This document shows positions 25,284-34,023 of a stretch of 64,000 nucleotides of DNA, piece by piece (the stretch's first letter is position 1; the number at the start of each line of letters is the position of its first letter). The translations under genes were made by a program, and so were the position numbers. The notes beneath the pieces were generated by a model, which saw only the letters and a program-made list of their open reading frames with translations, was not told the origin of the DNA and did not search any database. The DNA is from JAWKIW01 sp041394145 (GTDB lineage: Bacteria; Actinomycetota; Acidimicrobiia; Acidimicrobiales; Acidimicrobilacustridaceae), in contig JAWKIW010000018.1 of assembly GCA_041394145.1 (NCBI GenBank), positions 55,594 to 119,593 on the forward strand. The letters run 5' to 3'.

Positions 25284-25982
25284 GTGCCGCGGGTGGCGGT
25301 GGTGCCCGACGAGGCGGTGACGACGGTCGGGCGATCCGACGAGGAAGGGCTGCTCGCGGAGATGGCGGAGCCGGCCCGTCCGGTGGGTCGCGTGGCGGTG
25401 GCGCCGGTGCCCGTCCCGTCGGTCGCCGACGACGACTGGGACCACACGGTCGCCGTCGCCGGCGCCGACGTGGCCGGCGACGACGACCTCCGCTACGAGG
25501 AGGTCCCGACCGGGTGGCGCGGTCGTCCCAAGGGGAAGCTGAAGGCTCGCCGGGTCCGGCGGGTCGTCCGCTACGTCTCGCCGTGGTCGGTGTTCAAGGT
25601 GTCGGTGCTGTTCTCGGTGTGCCTCTGGCTGATCCTGATGGTCGCCGGCGTGATCCTGTGGCAGGCGGCGGTGGCCTCGGGCATGGTCACCAACGTCGAG
25701 AAGTTCCTGGCCAAGCTGCTGGCCGAGGAGACCTTCACCATCGACGGCCGCGAGCTGTTCCGCGCCAGCGCCATCGCCGGGGTGATGCTCGTGTTCGCCG
25801 GCAGCGCCTTCACCGTGCTCATGAGCCTGCTGTTCAACGTGATCTCCGACATGACCGGTGGCATCCGCTTCACGGTGCTCGAGCTGGAAGACACCGTGCG
25901 GGAGGTGAAGGTGCCGGCCGTCGAGGGCGAGGCGGGCGTCCGAGCCGCCGCCGGCGACGGTGGCTCGGCGGCCGCGACCTGA
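25284..25982 (+). CDS. DUF3566 transmembrane protein
   Basis: A 232-residue membrane protein. An acidic/Pro-rich N-terminal 85 residues lead to the DUF3566 core: RRVRRVVRYVSPWSVFKVSVLFS, a first helix (about 112-135), a middle stretch with TFTIDGRELFRASAIAG, a second helix (about 160-185) and FNVISDMTGGIRFTVLE. This family is found right after gyrA in most actinobacteria; a role in stabilising the cell pole or gyrase-linked functions has been suggested but not settled. GTG start at 25284; a TAG stop not far upstream limits extension. Confidence 0.9.
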   Translation: MPRVAVVPDEAVTTVGRSDEEGLLAEMAEPARPVGRVAVAPVPVPSVADDDWDHTVAVAGADVAGDDDLRYEEVPTGWRGRPKGKLKARRVRRVVRYVSPWSVFKVSVLFSVCLWLILMVAGVILWQAAVASGMVTNVEKFLAKLLAEETFTIDGRELFRASAIAGVMLVFAGSAFTVLMSLLFNVISDMTGGIRFTVLELEDTVREVKVPAVEGEAGVRAAAGDGGSAAAT

Positions 25983-26028
25983 CCAGCCAGCGGGCACGAT
26001 CGGCTGGCTGCCGCGACAACCGAGGCGG

Positions 26029-26034
26029 TAGGGT
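26029..26034 (+). promoter_or_regulatory. -10-like hexamer of tRNA-Ile
   Basis: TAGGGT lies 18 bases before the tRNA 5' end. It is consistent with a promoter giving a short 5' leader for RNase P to remove. Confidence 0.4.
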
Positions 26035-26052
26035 TTCGCCTCCGAATGCACC

Positions 26053-26126
<74 letters not shown>

Positions 26127-26170
26127 CGCCGTGCCCGGCCGCCGTCCGACGGCACCTCGTGGAGGCTCCT

Positions 26171-26308
26171 GTGAAGATGCTGCGCCGAGCGATGGTGGCC
26201 CTGGGACTGGCCGGCCTCATCGCCGCGGTCCTCCGGCTGCGAGGCTCCGGTGAGACGCCGCCCCGCGACGGGGGATGGCGCGAGCTCGAGGGCCCCGACC
26301 TGCGATGA
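26171..26308 (+). CDS. Small single-helix membrane protein (45 residues)
   Basis: GTG at 26171, with GGAGGCTCCT immediately upstream, opens a 45-residue frame: KMLRRAMVALGLAGLIAAVL forms a positively charged end and one membrane helix, then GDGGWRELEGPDLR-like polar residues to TGA. The stop overlaps the next ATG (ATGA), supporting real translation. Position and design resemble the DLW-39 small proteins found after tRNA-Ala in actinobacteria, though the sequence is not close enough to be sure. Confidence 0.65.
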   Translation: MKMLRRAMVALGLAGLIAAVLRLRGSGETPPRDGGWRELEGPDLR

Positions 26309-27303
26309 TGCGGGCCCTGGTCGTCGGCGTGGGTGCCGTCGGCACCCGGCTGGCCCGCCAGCTGGTGTCGACCGCCGGGGTGGGCGAGGTCCGCCTGCGC
26401 GACCCCGACCGTCAGCGCCTGGCCACCGTGGCCGAGTCGCTGGGGGCGCCCGCGGTGATCGACGAGGCCGCGCCCGACGCGCCGGTGGACACCGATGTGG
26501 TGGTGCTCGCCGCGCCGGCCCGACGTCACGTCGAGCTGGCCCGGGCCTTCCTCGCCCAGGGTCGGCCGGTGGTGTCGACGGCGGACTCGGTGGACGACGT
26601 GCAGGGCCTGCTCGACCTCGACGCCGAAGCGCGAGAGCGCGGCCTGGCAGTGGTCGTCGGTGCCGGCTTCGCGCCCGGCCTGAGCTGCGTGCTCGCTCGG
26701 CACGGCGCGAACCGCCTGGACGAGGTCGAGGAGATCCACGTGGCCAAGGTCGGCACGGGGGGGCCGGCCTGCGCCCGTCACCACCACGCCGCGCTCGCGG
26801 GTCGCTCGATCGACTGGAAGGACGGCGGATGGATCTCCCGTCCGGGCGGCTCGGGCCGCGAGCTGTGCTGGTTCCCGGACCCGATCGGTGGCCAGGACTG
26901 CTACCGGGCGGCGCTGGCGGACGCCCTCGTGCTGGTCCCGGCCTTCCCGGGCGTCGGTCGGGTGACGGCCCGGCTCGGGGCCACGCGCCGCGACCGGCTC
27001 ACGGCCCGGCTGCCCATGCTGTGGCCGACCCATCCCGAGGGCGGCCCGGGTGCGCTGCGGGTGGAGGTCCGCGGCCGTCGCGGGGTGGGTCGCGAGGTCG
27101 TCGTGCTCGGAGCCATGGATCGTCCCGCGGTGGCCGCCGGCGCCGTCGCCGCCCTGGCCGCCCGCTGGGTGGCCGAGGGTCGCCTCGCCCGCACGGGAGC
27201 GGCCGGCCTGGCCGAGCTCGTGCCCTCGGTGCCGTTCCTCGCGGAGCTGCGCGAGCGGGGCGTGCGGGCGGCGGCGTTCGAAGGTGACGTGGCCACGGGC
27301 TGA
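26305..27303 (+). CDS. Saccharopine dehydrogenase-like NAD(P)-binding protein
   Basis: A 332-residue protein. The Rossmann motif VVGVGAVGTRLARQL lies at residues 5-19, with the Asp that ends the second strand (RLRDPDRQRL). Further conserved features are DVVVLAAPARRHVELAR and ADSVDDVQGLLDLDAEARERG, followed by GAGFAPGLSCVLARHGA, typical of saccharopine dehydrogenase-family reductases. The substrate is unknown: many family members in actinobacteria have no assigned reaction. ATG at 26305 overlaps the upstream small gene, indicating coupling. Confidence 0.8.
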   Translation: MMRALVVGVGAVGTRLARQLVSTAGVGEVRLRDPDRQRLATVAESLGAPAVIDEAAPDAPVDTDVVVLAAPARRHVELARAFLAQGRPVVSTADSVDDVQGLLDLDAEARERGLAVVVGAGFAPGLSCVLARHGANRLDEVEEIHVAKVGTGGPACARHHHAALAGRSIDWKDGGWISRPGGSGRELCWFPDPIGGQDCYRAALADALVLVPAFPGVGRVTARLGATRRDRLTARLPMLWPTHPEGGPGALRVEVRGRRGVGREVVVLGAMDRPAVAAGAVAALAARWVAEGRLARTGAAGLAELVPSVPFLAELRERGVRAAAFEGDVATG

Positions 27304-27436
27304 GCGGGCGCGGCACCGACCGCGCCGCGTGGCGGTCGGTCGTCATCCCCAGGCTGTGGACACCGTGCGTGGTCAACTCCGCGTCCGTCGCCCACGCCCC
27401 GCGGTGCACCGCCCTGACCTGGGAAATTACAAGCAT

Positions 27437-27472
27437 GAAATTCCCCGGCAGGACGTGACATTCCCCTAAAGT
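27437..27472 (+). promoter_or_regulatory. Promoter region of the FliA-type sigma gene with 20-base direct repeats
   Basis: GAAATTCCCC (27437-27446) and GACATTCCCC (27457-27466) are direct repeats with a 20-base period, two turns of DNA, placed directly before TAAAGT (27467-27472), a plausible -10. A third partial copy, GAAATT, lies at 27423. An alternative reading is a FliA promoter: TAAAGTCC, a 12-base gap, then GACGAAAA (27487-27494). Spacing of two turns suggests an activator dimer pair. Confidence 0.45.
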
Positions 27473-27528
27473 CCCGGCGCGAGCTCGACGAAAACGCTGG
27501 CGCGATGGGTCCGATCGGGGAGGGCGAT

Positions 27529-28401
27529 GTGACCGAGACCATCAGCAGGGGTACGGGCGATGCCCAGGAGCTGACACCGCTGATCGAGCAGCACCTGCCG
27601 CTCGTGAAGCACATCGTGTTCCAGGTGGCGGTGCACTTCCCCCGCCACGTCGACCGGGACGAGCTGGCCCGGGCCGGCGCCCTGGGCCTCGTCGAGGCCG
27701 CCCGTCGCTACGACGGCTCGCGGGGCGTGCCCTTCGAGCGGTTCGCGGCACAGCGGATCCGCGGCGCGATCCTCGACGCCGTGCGAGCCGCCGACTGGGC
27801 GCCGCGCTCGGTGCGCACCCTGGCCCGCAAGCTCGAGTCGGTCGAGCAGCGGCTGGCCACGGAGCTGGGTCGAGTCCCGTCGGCGGTGGAGATGGCCGAG
27901 GCCCTGGGCATGACCCGCCAGGAGCTGTCCCGCCTGCAGGACCGGATGTTCCGGTCGGTGGTGCTGGCCCTCGAGCACGAGGTCACCGACGACACCGACG
28001 AGGACCTGACGCTCGTGGACGTGCTGTGCGACCGCAGCGCCGCCGAGCCGCTCGAGGAGCTCGAGACGCGCGAGCTGCACGCCTACCTGCGCGATGCGGT
28101 GGGCCTGTTGCCGGAGCGACAGCGGCTGGTGATCGTCGGCTACTTCCTCGAGGGTCGCACCAGCCAGGAGCTGGCCCGCTTCCTGGGGGTCACCGAGTCG
28201 CGCGTGTCACAGCTGCGCTCGGAGGCGTTGGCCATGCTCAAGGAGGGGATCGAGGCCCAGTACGCCGCCCAGACGACCGCCGAGGTCCCGACCGGGCGGG
28301 TGGCCCGCCGCAAGGCGACCTATGCCGCGGCCATCGCCGAGGCCAGCCAGTGGCGGAACCGCCTGAGCACGCCGGCGGGGGCCGCAGCGTCGGGCACCTG
28401 A
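27529..28401 (+). CDS. FliA/WhiG-type sigma-70 factor
   Basis: A 290-residue alternative sigma factor. Region 2 (about 17-90): LPLVKHIVFQVAVHFPRHVDRDELARAGALGLVEAARRYD and FAAQRIRGAILDAVRAADW; region 3 (about 95-150); region 4 (about 190-240): LPERQRLVIVGYFLEGRTSQELA and VTESRVSQLRSEAL (given as separate motifs). GTG 27529 is preferred over ATG 27505 because GGGGAGGG lies four bases before it. No flagellar or sporulation gene is in the window, so its regulon is open. The C-terminal 55 residues are an Ala/Thr/Arg-rich extension. A strong terminator follows. Confidence 0.92.
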   Translation: MTETISRGTGDAQELTPLIEQHLPLVKHIVFQVAVHFPRHVDRDELARAGALGLVEAARRYDGSRGVPFERFAAQRIRGAILDAVRAADWAPRSVRTLARKLESVEQRLATELGRVPSAVEMAEALGMTRQELSRLQDRMFRSVVLALEHEVTDDTDEDLTLVDVLCDRSAAEPLEELETRELHAYLRDAVGLLPERQRLVIVGYFLEGRTSQELARFLGVTESRVSQLRSEALAMLKEGIEAQYAAQTTAEVPTGRVARRKATYAAAIAEASQWRNRLSTPAGAAASGT

Positions 28402-28421
28402 GCCTGCTCGCACCGATCGAA

Positions 28422-28453
28422 CGCCACCGCCGGCCTTCGGGCCGGCGGTGGCG
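28422..28453 (+). terminator. Strong hairpin terminator after the sigma factor
   Basis: A perfect 14-base-pair stem, CGCCACCGCCGGCC with GGCCGGCGGTGGCG, closed by a TTCG tetraloop, 21 bases after the stop codon. There is no T tract, as is common in high-GC actinobacteria. Confidence 0.85.
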
Positions 28454-28481
28454 CGTCCGGCCCGAGGTTGTTGCGCGACCC

Positions 28482-28509
28482 TTGCCCCGCGACCGAAAGT
28501 CTGTAATGA
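28482..28509 (+). promoter_or_regulatory. Promoter of the 28518 gene, leaderless
   Basis: TTGCCC (28482-28487) and TAATGA (28504-28509) are separated by 16 bases, close to sigma-70 consensus. The -10 ends eight bases before the ATG and no ribosome-binding site is present, so the mRNA probably starts at the ATG. Confidence 0.6.
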
Positions 28510-28517
28510 TGTAATTC

Positions 28518-29051
28518 ATGCAGGGACGCGTGTGGTCGTTGGACGAGGTCGGGGGCTGGTTCGCGGGTCGCGTGCCCGACGGGTGGTTCACCGGGCCGCC
28601 CTCGGTGCAGGCCGACCGGGACGAGCTGCTGGTGGTGGGCGAGCTCGCTGCGCCCGACGTGGGCGACGACGCCACGGACGAGGCTCGACGGGTGGCCGAG
28701 GGTGCTCGTCTCAAGGGCTTCCGGGAGGACACCCGGGCCCAGCGCATGCGCATCGCCGACGAGGCCGAGGTGCTGTGGGTGCGGAAGGTGTCCTGGGGGG
28801 CCCGCTGTGGCCAGAGCGAGGTCCTGTTCACCACCCAGAGCGTCCCGGTGATGACCCGCTTGCGGCTGCCCGAGCGCGTCGTGCTGGACACGCTGATCGA
28901 CGCCGGCGTCGCCCGCAGCCGCAGCGAGGCGCTGGCGTGGTGCGTCCGCCTCGTCGGCCGCCACCAGGCCGAGTGGATCGCCCAGCTGCGCGAGGCCATG
29001 ACGACCGTCGAGCGGGTCCGGGCCGAGGGCCCCGACCTCGACGGCGGCTGA
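28518..29051 (+). CDS. Conserved hypothetical with ribbon-helix-helix-like C-terminal region
   Basis: A 177-residue protein I do not recognise. The N-terminal 60 residues are acidic with several Trp and Gly (SLDEVGGWFAGRVPDGWF); the centre (about 55-75) is a charged helix (EEARRVAEGARLKGFREDTRAQRMR-like). A central Trp/Cys stretch follows. The C-terminal part (about 115-150) reads VMTRLRLPERVVLDTLIDAG then SRSEALAWCVRLV, whose strand-helix-helix layout recalls a ribbon-helix-helix DNA-binding fold. It stands alone behind a terminator with its own probable leaderless promoter. A DNA-binding or toxin-antitoxin regulator role is possible but unproven. Confidence 0.6.
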   Translation: MQGRVWSLDEVGGWFAGRVPDGWFTGPPSVQADRDELLVVGELAAPDVGDDATDEARRVAEGARLKGFREDTRAQRMRIADEAEVLWVRKVSWGARCGQSEVLFTTQSVPVMTRLRLPERVVLDTLIDAGVARSRSEALAWCVRLVGRHQAEWIAQLREAMTTVERVRAEGPDLDGG

Positions 29052-29061
29052 ACCTCGACCG

Positions 29062-29776
29062 TCAGGCGGCGGCCCGGCGCAGGCGCTCGACGAGCGCCTC
29101 GTCGCCGAAGACCTCGACGCCGTCGAGCCCACGCCGACCCCACAGGGCGAGCAGCATCGCCGCGGCCGGACCGCGCAGCGCCGTGTCACCTCTGGCGTGC
29201 CGCCGCTCGACGGTCGGCCCGTCCGGGGTGAAGGTGACCAGCCACTCGCCGTCGGCGTCGGTGGCGTGCACGTGCACGGTGGCCCCGTCCCCCGGGTTGT
29301 CGCCGGCCAGGATCGGCAGGAACACCGTGAGCAGCTCGTCGAGCCCGTCGACCGCCACCGCGGTCGGCAGGTCGACCGCGGTGCCGAGGGCGTCGGCGAC
29401 GTCGCCGCGGTGGATCGCCGTCTCGTTGGTGAGCCGCCGGAGCCACCAGCGCCGGCTGGGTCCCGGCCCAGGTCCACACGGCGGTCGGGGGTGTGGCGCG
29501 GACGGCGTCGACCGCGTCGGCGGCCCCGGCGGCGAACCAGGGGAGCACGTCCGGCCCGTCCGGCGGCGCCGGGAACTGGCGGCGGGGCACGCGCGCGCCG
29601 GGCTCGGCCCGCAGGTTGGCCGCCGCCCACCGGTGGACGGTGCCGACGTGACCGACCAGGGTGGCCACGTCCCACCCGGGGCATGCGGGCACCGCCGTCG
29701 TCAGCGCCTCGGCGGGGGTGGCGGCCAGCGCGGCGGTGGCCTCCTGCAGCGCGGTCAGCAGCTCGTCGTCGTGCAC
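29062..29776 (-). CDS. TIGR03083/maleylpyruvate isomerase-like (DinB-fold) protein, frame broken near 29450
   Basis: The N-terminal half, from GTG 29776 with GAGGA upstream, reads TAVPACPGWDVATLVGHVGTVHRWAA, the metal-site signature of the mycothiol-dependent DinB-like superfamily (conserved Trp and His). The frame breaks inside WTWAG and resumes one frame over as RWWLRRLTNETAIHRGDV, with the family's conserved His, continuing to a normal MDMPI C-terminal domain ending RLRRAAA. Restoring one base in each of GGG and CCC near 29460 would read W-A-G-D-P-S-R-R-W-W. Likely a thiol-dependent transferase or isomerase; substrate unknown. Convergent with the upstream gene, 10 bases apart. Confidence 0.75.
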
Positions 29777-29852
29777 GGTTCCTCGGTCCTGGTCGGGTCG
29801 AGCTCGGTCGGGCGCGGTGCCCGATCTGGTCCCTCGGCGTGCGGGGCAGAGC

Positions 29853-31679
29853 TCACGGTTGGCTGATCGGCACCTGGAAGGCGGTCGCCTCCTGGGTGAA
29901 GTCGGTGATGCGGGTGACCACGTTGATGGTCCAGGTCCCTGCCACCGACAGGTCGTTCGTGCTGTCGATGAGGTAGTGGCCCGGCCCCGCGGGCTGGGCC
30001 TGCCGGGTGATGGGGCCGATGTTGGGCTCCTGCAGGCTCATCTGGACCTCGACCTTCTGCACGGCGAAGGGCGTGCCGGTCGGCGTGCTGTAGGTGAGGT
30101 GGATGTTGTTGGTGCCGGTCAGCGCCGGGCTCACCACCACGTTGAGGCGGTTGCCACCGTCGAGCGTCTGGGTCTGGTTGAACGGACCGGCCGCCACCTG
30201 GCCGGCCCGCCCGGGGGCCACGTTGACCAGCACCGCGGTGATCGCCAGCACGACCACCAGTCCGGCGGCCTCCAGGCGGGTGGTGCGCACCAGGCGCGCC
30301 CAGCGCGGTGCCGGCGCGGCCGGGCCGTTGCCCAGCTCGCCCTGCACGAAGTCCTCCTCCTCGTCGCCGAGCTGGGGGAGCAGCCACTGGTGGTTGTACA
30401 CGGCCACCACCCCGACGAGCGCCGCCACCAGGACCTTGGCCAGCAGCAGGCGCCCGTAGGTGGTGGTGACGAGGTTCCCGAGGCCGCCGAGCTGGGTCCA
30501 GGCCAGCCCGACGCCGGCCAGGGTGAGCAGCGTCACCGACACGGCGGCGGCCGTCGAGAAGCGCGCCACGATGCGCCCGGTCTCGTACGGGTCGGGGGCC
30601 TCGTCGTCGACCGCCTGGGGGTCGGGGCGCTCGAGCACCGCGGTGGCGGTCGCCGGGCTGCCGGCGCCGACCGCCACGGACGCGTCAGCGTCGGCGTCGG
30701 CGTCGGCGTCGACGGAGGTCGGCGCGGTGGCGGCGCGGCTGCGGGCGCGCAGCGTGATCGCCAGGGCCACCAGGCCGCCGATCCAGATGGCGGCCACGAC
30801 GACGTGCAGCGCCGCGGCGACCATGGCCAGCCATCGGTCGGGGCCGTCGGAGGCGTGGCCCCAGAGGGCGAAGGAGGCACAGGTCGCGAGGGCGCCGTAG
30901 AACACGAGCACCTGGGCGCCGACGCCCCGCAGCTCGAGGGCGATCAGCAGCGCGGCCAGACCGACCAGCAGCACGGCGACGTTCCAGCCCAAGCCGTTGA
31001 CCAGGGCCTGGCGCACCAGTGACAGGTCACCGGCCGCGCCGAGCCCGCCCCCGGTGGCCAGGGCCGTCTGGGCCACGACCGTGCCGAGGGCGCCGACCGC
31101 GGCGAGGGGCGCGCTGGTCCGCACCAGCAGGAACAGGGTGCGCTGCTCGGGCCCGGCGTCGTCGATGAAGGCGAGGAAGAACGCCACGCCGGCGGCGAGC
31201 AGCGCACCGAGGTAGGTCACGAACCGGAAGACCGCGCCCATCGTCTCGTACGCCGGGTCACCGGTGGACGGCTGCGTGGCGTCGAGCGACGACCCGGCGC
31301 CGACGGCGAACACGATGCCGCCGTTGACGGGGTGGCCGTCGGCGGAGATCACGCGGTAGCTGGCGATGTAGGTCCCGTTGCCGAGGCCGTCGCGCAGGCC
31401 GACGGCGAGGGTGCGGGCGTCGGGTCGGGTGGGGTCGCCGTCGTCGACGACGTTGCCGTTGCCGTCGAGCACCTGGATCCCGTTGCCGATGGTCGTGATG
31501 TCCTCGCTGAAGGTGATCGAGACGTCGCGAGGCGCGGTGGTGAGGCGCTCCTGGTCACCGGGGCTCGAGGAGACCACGACGGCGTGGGCGGCGGCCGGGC
31601 CGGCCAGCGCCACCAGGGCGGCGACGGCGCCGACGAGGGCGAGCAGCAGCCGGAGCGTGACGGGGGTGGTGCGGGACAT
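29853..31679 (-). CDS. CopC-CopD fusion copper-resistance membrane protein
   Basis: A 608-residue protein. After a signal peptide (about 1-31) the mature chain would begin HAVVVSSSPGD, the copper-ligating N-terminal His of CopC, with a second CopC ligand in ISADGHPVNGG. The CopD part (about 145-470) has eight or so membrane helices with FRFVTYLGALLAAGVAFFLAF and ALHVVVAAIWIGGLVAL. A cytoplasmic loop contains a (Asp-Ala)5 repeat from a GTCGGC microsatellite near 30690-30712. The last 120 residues form a soluble domain like the YtkA/CopC-associated family. It probably takes up or handles copper. A TAGGGT box near 31735 (minus) may be its promoter. Confidence 0.88.
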   Translation of the reverse strand: MSRTTPVTLRLLLALVGAVAALVALAGPAAAHAVVVSSSPGDQERLTTAPRDVSITFSEDITTIGNGIQVLDGNGNVVDDGDPTRPDARTLAVGLRDGLGNGTYIASYRVISADGHPVNGGIVFAVGAGSSLDATQPSTGDPAYETMGAVFRFVTYLGALLAAGVAFFLAFIDDAGPEQRTLFLLVRTSAPLAAVGALGTVVAQTALATGGGLGAAGDLSLVRQALVNGLGWNVAVLLVGLAALLIALELRGVGAQVLVFYGALATCASFALWGHASDGPDRWLAMVAAALHVVVAAIWIGGLVALAITLRARSRAATAPTSVDADADADADASVAVGAGSPATATAVLERPDPQAVDDEAPDPYETGRIVARFSTAAAVSVTLLTLAGVGLAWTQLGGLGNLVTTTYGRLLLAKVLVAALVGVVAVYNHQWLLPQLGDEEEDFVQGELGNGPAAPAPRWARLVRTTRLEAAGLVVVLAITAVLVNVAPGRAGQVAAGPFNQTQTLDGGNRLNVVVSPALTGTNNIHLTYSTPTGTPFAVQKVEVQMSLQEPNIGPITRQAQPAGPGHYLIDSTNDLSVAGTWTINVVTRITDFTQEATAFQVPISQP

Positions 31680-31729
31680 GGCCGGGCGAGGCGGCGCGCC
31701 GCCTGACGGCAGCGTGACCGCGCGCGACC

Positions 31730-32521
31730 CTAGCGGAGGGCTTCGTCGGCCCCGCGGTCGGCGCCGGCGAGCACGGCCAGCAGCTCGTCGTGCACCCGGC
31801 CGTTGGTCGCCACACCCGAGCCGGCCCCGGCATCGTCGTCACCGGCGAAGCTGGTGAAGCGGCCGCCCGCCTCGGCGAGGATCACCGGCATCGGGGCCAC
31901 GTCCCACAGCGCCACCTCCGGGTCGACCATGGCGTCGATGCGACCGGTGGCGACCAGCGCGTAGCCGTAGCCGTCACCCCACGTCCGCAGCACGGCGCCG
32001 GCGTGCTTGACCGCCAGCAGCAGCTCGTCGGACCAGTGCTCGTACCCGCACGACGACAGGTGCGCGCCCCGCAGCCTCGGCTGCCCGCTCACCCGGGCGG
32101 GCCGGCCGTCGACGAAGCAGCCCAGTCCGCGCCCGGCGTACACCGTCTCACCGAGCCCGGGCAGGTTGATCACGCCGAGCGCCGGGCCCTCATCGTCGTG
32201 GAGGGCCAGCAGGTTGCAGTAGAGGGGGACGCCGTGGGTGAAGGCCTTGGTCCCGTCGATGGGATCGAGGATCCAGGTGCGGCCCGAGGAACCGGCGGTG
32301 TCGTCCTCCTCCTCGCCGATGATCCCGTCGTCGGGCCAGCGCCGCCCGAGCTCCTCGCGCAGGAAGCGCTCGGCGGCCTTGTCGGCCTCGGTGACCGGTG
32401 TGCCGTCGCCCTTGCGGTCGATGACGAGGTCATCGCGGCGGAACCACTCGAGGGTCAGGGTGCCGGCGCGACGGGCGAGGTCGACGGCGTCGTCGAGCAG
32501 GGCGCGGTCCACGGGAGCCAT
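31730..32521 (-). CDS. Inositol monophosphatase family phosphatase (possibly histidinol-phosphatase)
   Basis: A 263-residue Mg2+-dependent phosphatase of the IMPase family. Metal-site motifs are complete: IIGEEE near residue 70, WILDPIDGTKAF near 89 and VALWDVAPMPVILAEAGG near 205. The family hydrolyses inositol phosphates, histidinol phosphate (HisN) or related substrates; the residues seen do not settle which, though actinobacterial HisN proteins look very similar. ATG at 32521; an upstream in-frame ATG (32533) is possible. It is divergent from the P450 gene and 51 bases from the copC-copD gene. Confidence 0.87.
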   Translation of the reverse strand: MAPVDRALLDDAVDLARRAGTLTLEWFRRDDLVIDRKGDGTPVTEADKAAERFLREELGRRWPDDGIIGEEEDDTAGSSGRTWILDPIDGTKAFTHGVPLYCNLLALHDDEGPALGVINLPGLGETVYAGRGLGCFVDGRPARVSGQPRLRGAHLSSCGYEHWSDELLLAVKHAGAVLRTWGDGYGYALVATGRIDAMVDPEVALWDVAPMPVILAEAGGRFTSFAGDDDAGAGSGVATNGRVHDELLAVLAGADRGADEALR

Positions 32522-32672
32522 GGCGACAGCATGGCAGCGGGCGCGTGGACCGGCGCAACCACCGCGGGCCGTCGGCACACGCGGCCCGAACGGGCCGGGC
32601 GGTACCCTGCGGGCGCGGGCGGCGGCCGGCGCGACCGGCGCCCGCAGGCGACGAGCAGCGCAGGGGGACGAG

Positions 32673-33920
32673 ATGACCGACACCGCCGCGGCGCCCGTGC
32701 TGTTCAACCCGTTCGAGCCCGGGTTCTTCGACGACCCGTACGACCAGTACCGGCGCCTGCGCGACGCCGATCCGGTGCACCACACGCCGCTCGACGTGTG
32801 GATGCTGTTCCGGTACGAGGACTGCTTCTCGCTGCTGCGCGACCCGGGCACCAGCGTCGAGATGGCCAAGGCGTGGGAGATCAACCCCGGCGCCCGGCAG
32901 GAGCGCGTGGACCAGCTCCGGGCGCTGTTGCCCGAGGTGGCCGAGCCCCGTGAGAACCGTTCGATCCTGAACCTCGACCCACCCGATCACACCCGGCTGC
33001 GCAAGCTGGTGTCCAAGGTCTTCACCCCCCGGCGCATCGAGGACCTGCGACCCGAGGTGCGCCGCCTGGTGGACGAGCACCTCGACCTCGCGGCCGAGCG
33101 AGGCGAGATGGACGTCATCGCCGACCTCGCCTTCCCGCTGCCGTTCACCGTGATCTCGGAGATGCTCGGCATGCCCGAGGCCGACCGCGACCAGCTGCGA
33201 GCGTGGTCGCACACCGGGGTGCGGCTCCTCGATCCGATCCTGTCGCCCGACCAGATCCGCGAGTCGCTCGAGGCCATGCAGCAGATGTTCGCCCACTGCG
33301 CCGACGTCATCGCCTGGAAGCGCGAGCACCCGGCCGACGACCTGCTCACCGCCCTCATCCACGCCGAGGAGGACGGCGACACCCTCTCACCCGAGGAGCT
33401 GCAGGATCAGGTGGTGCTGCTGTTCATCGCCGGTCACGAGACGACGGTCAACCTCATCGGCAACGGCACGCGCGCCCTGCTGCGCCATCCCGACCAGCTG
33501 GCCCTGCTCCGGGACGACCCCTCCCTGGACGCGGCCGCGATCGACGAGCTGCTGCGCTTCGACTCGCCGGTGCAGTTCTCGCGGCGCATCGTGCTGCGCG
33601 ACACCGAGATCGACGGCCGACCGATCGCCGCCGGGACCTTCGTCATGACCTGCCTGGGCGCGGCGAACCACGATCCGGCCCAGTTCGGCCCCGATGCCGA
33701 CGCGCTCGACCTGCGGCGACCTGGTGCGTCCCGGCACCTGTCGTTCGGCAGTGGGATCCACCACTGCCTCGGTGCGGCGCTGGCCCGCCTGGAGGGCCAG
33801 GAGGCCATCGGGCGGCTGGTCCGCCGCTTCCCCGACCTGTCGCCGGCCGACGACGCGGCGGCGTGGAACGGCCGCATCGTGCTGCGCGGCCTCGACGCCC
33901 TGCCGGTGCGCTGGGCCTGA
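32673..33920 (+). CDS. Cytochrome P450
   Basis: A 415-residue soluble P450, a heme monooxygenase needing ferredoxin partners. Oxygen-activation helix: LLFIAGHETTVNLIGNG. ExxR motif: IDELLRFDSPVQFSRRI. Heme-binding loop: SFGSGIHHCLGAALARLEGQE with the Cys ligand. N-terminus FNPFEPGFFDDPYDQYRRLRDADPVH is typical of bacterial class I (CYP107/CYP124-like) enzymes. ATG at 32673 has CAGGGGGACG upstream. A zinc alcohol dehydrogenase gene follows in the same direction, perhaps acting on the product. No ferredoxin gene is seen nearby. Confidence 0.94.
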   Translation: MTDTAAAPVLFNPFEPGFFDDPYDQYRRLRDADPVHHTPLDVWMLFRYEDCFSLLRDPGTSVEMAKAWEINPGARQERVDQLRALLPEVAEPRENRSILNLDPPDHTRLRKLVSKVFTPRRIEDLRPEVRRLVDEHLDLAAERGEMDVIADLAFPLPFTVISEMLGMPEADRDQLRAWSHTGVRLLDPILSPDQIRESLEAMQQMFAHCADVIAWKREHPADDLLTALIHAEEDGDTLSPEELQDQVVLLFIAGHETTVNLIGNGTRALLRHPDQLALLRDDPSLDAAAIDELLRFDSPVQFSRRIVLRDTEIDGRPIAAGTFVMTCLGAANHDPAQFGPDADALDLRRPGASRHLSFGSGIHHCLGAALARLEGQEAIGRLVRRFPDLSPADDAAAWNGRIVLRGLDALPVRWA

Positions 33921-34023
33921 CGCCGGGCCGGCGACGCCGCGCCGCCCGACCGAGCCGGACCGAGCCGTGGGCTAGCGTCCGCCCGTCGGCGGCCGCACCC
34001 GGCGCCGCCACTGGGGGACGACC

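Noticed and set aside
26127..27300. tRNA-Ala after tRNA-Ile, as in most actinobacteria
   Set aside because: No second cloverleaf with a TTCGA-type T-arm is found in the following kilobase.
27505..27507. ATG start for the FliA-type sigma factor
   Set aside because: The GTG at 27529 has a clear GGGGAGGG ribosome-binding site and the ATG would leave almost no leader after the presumed promoter.
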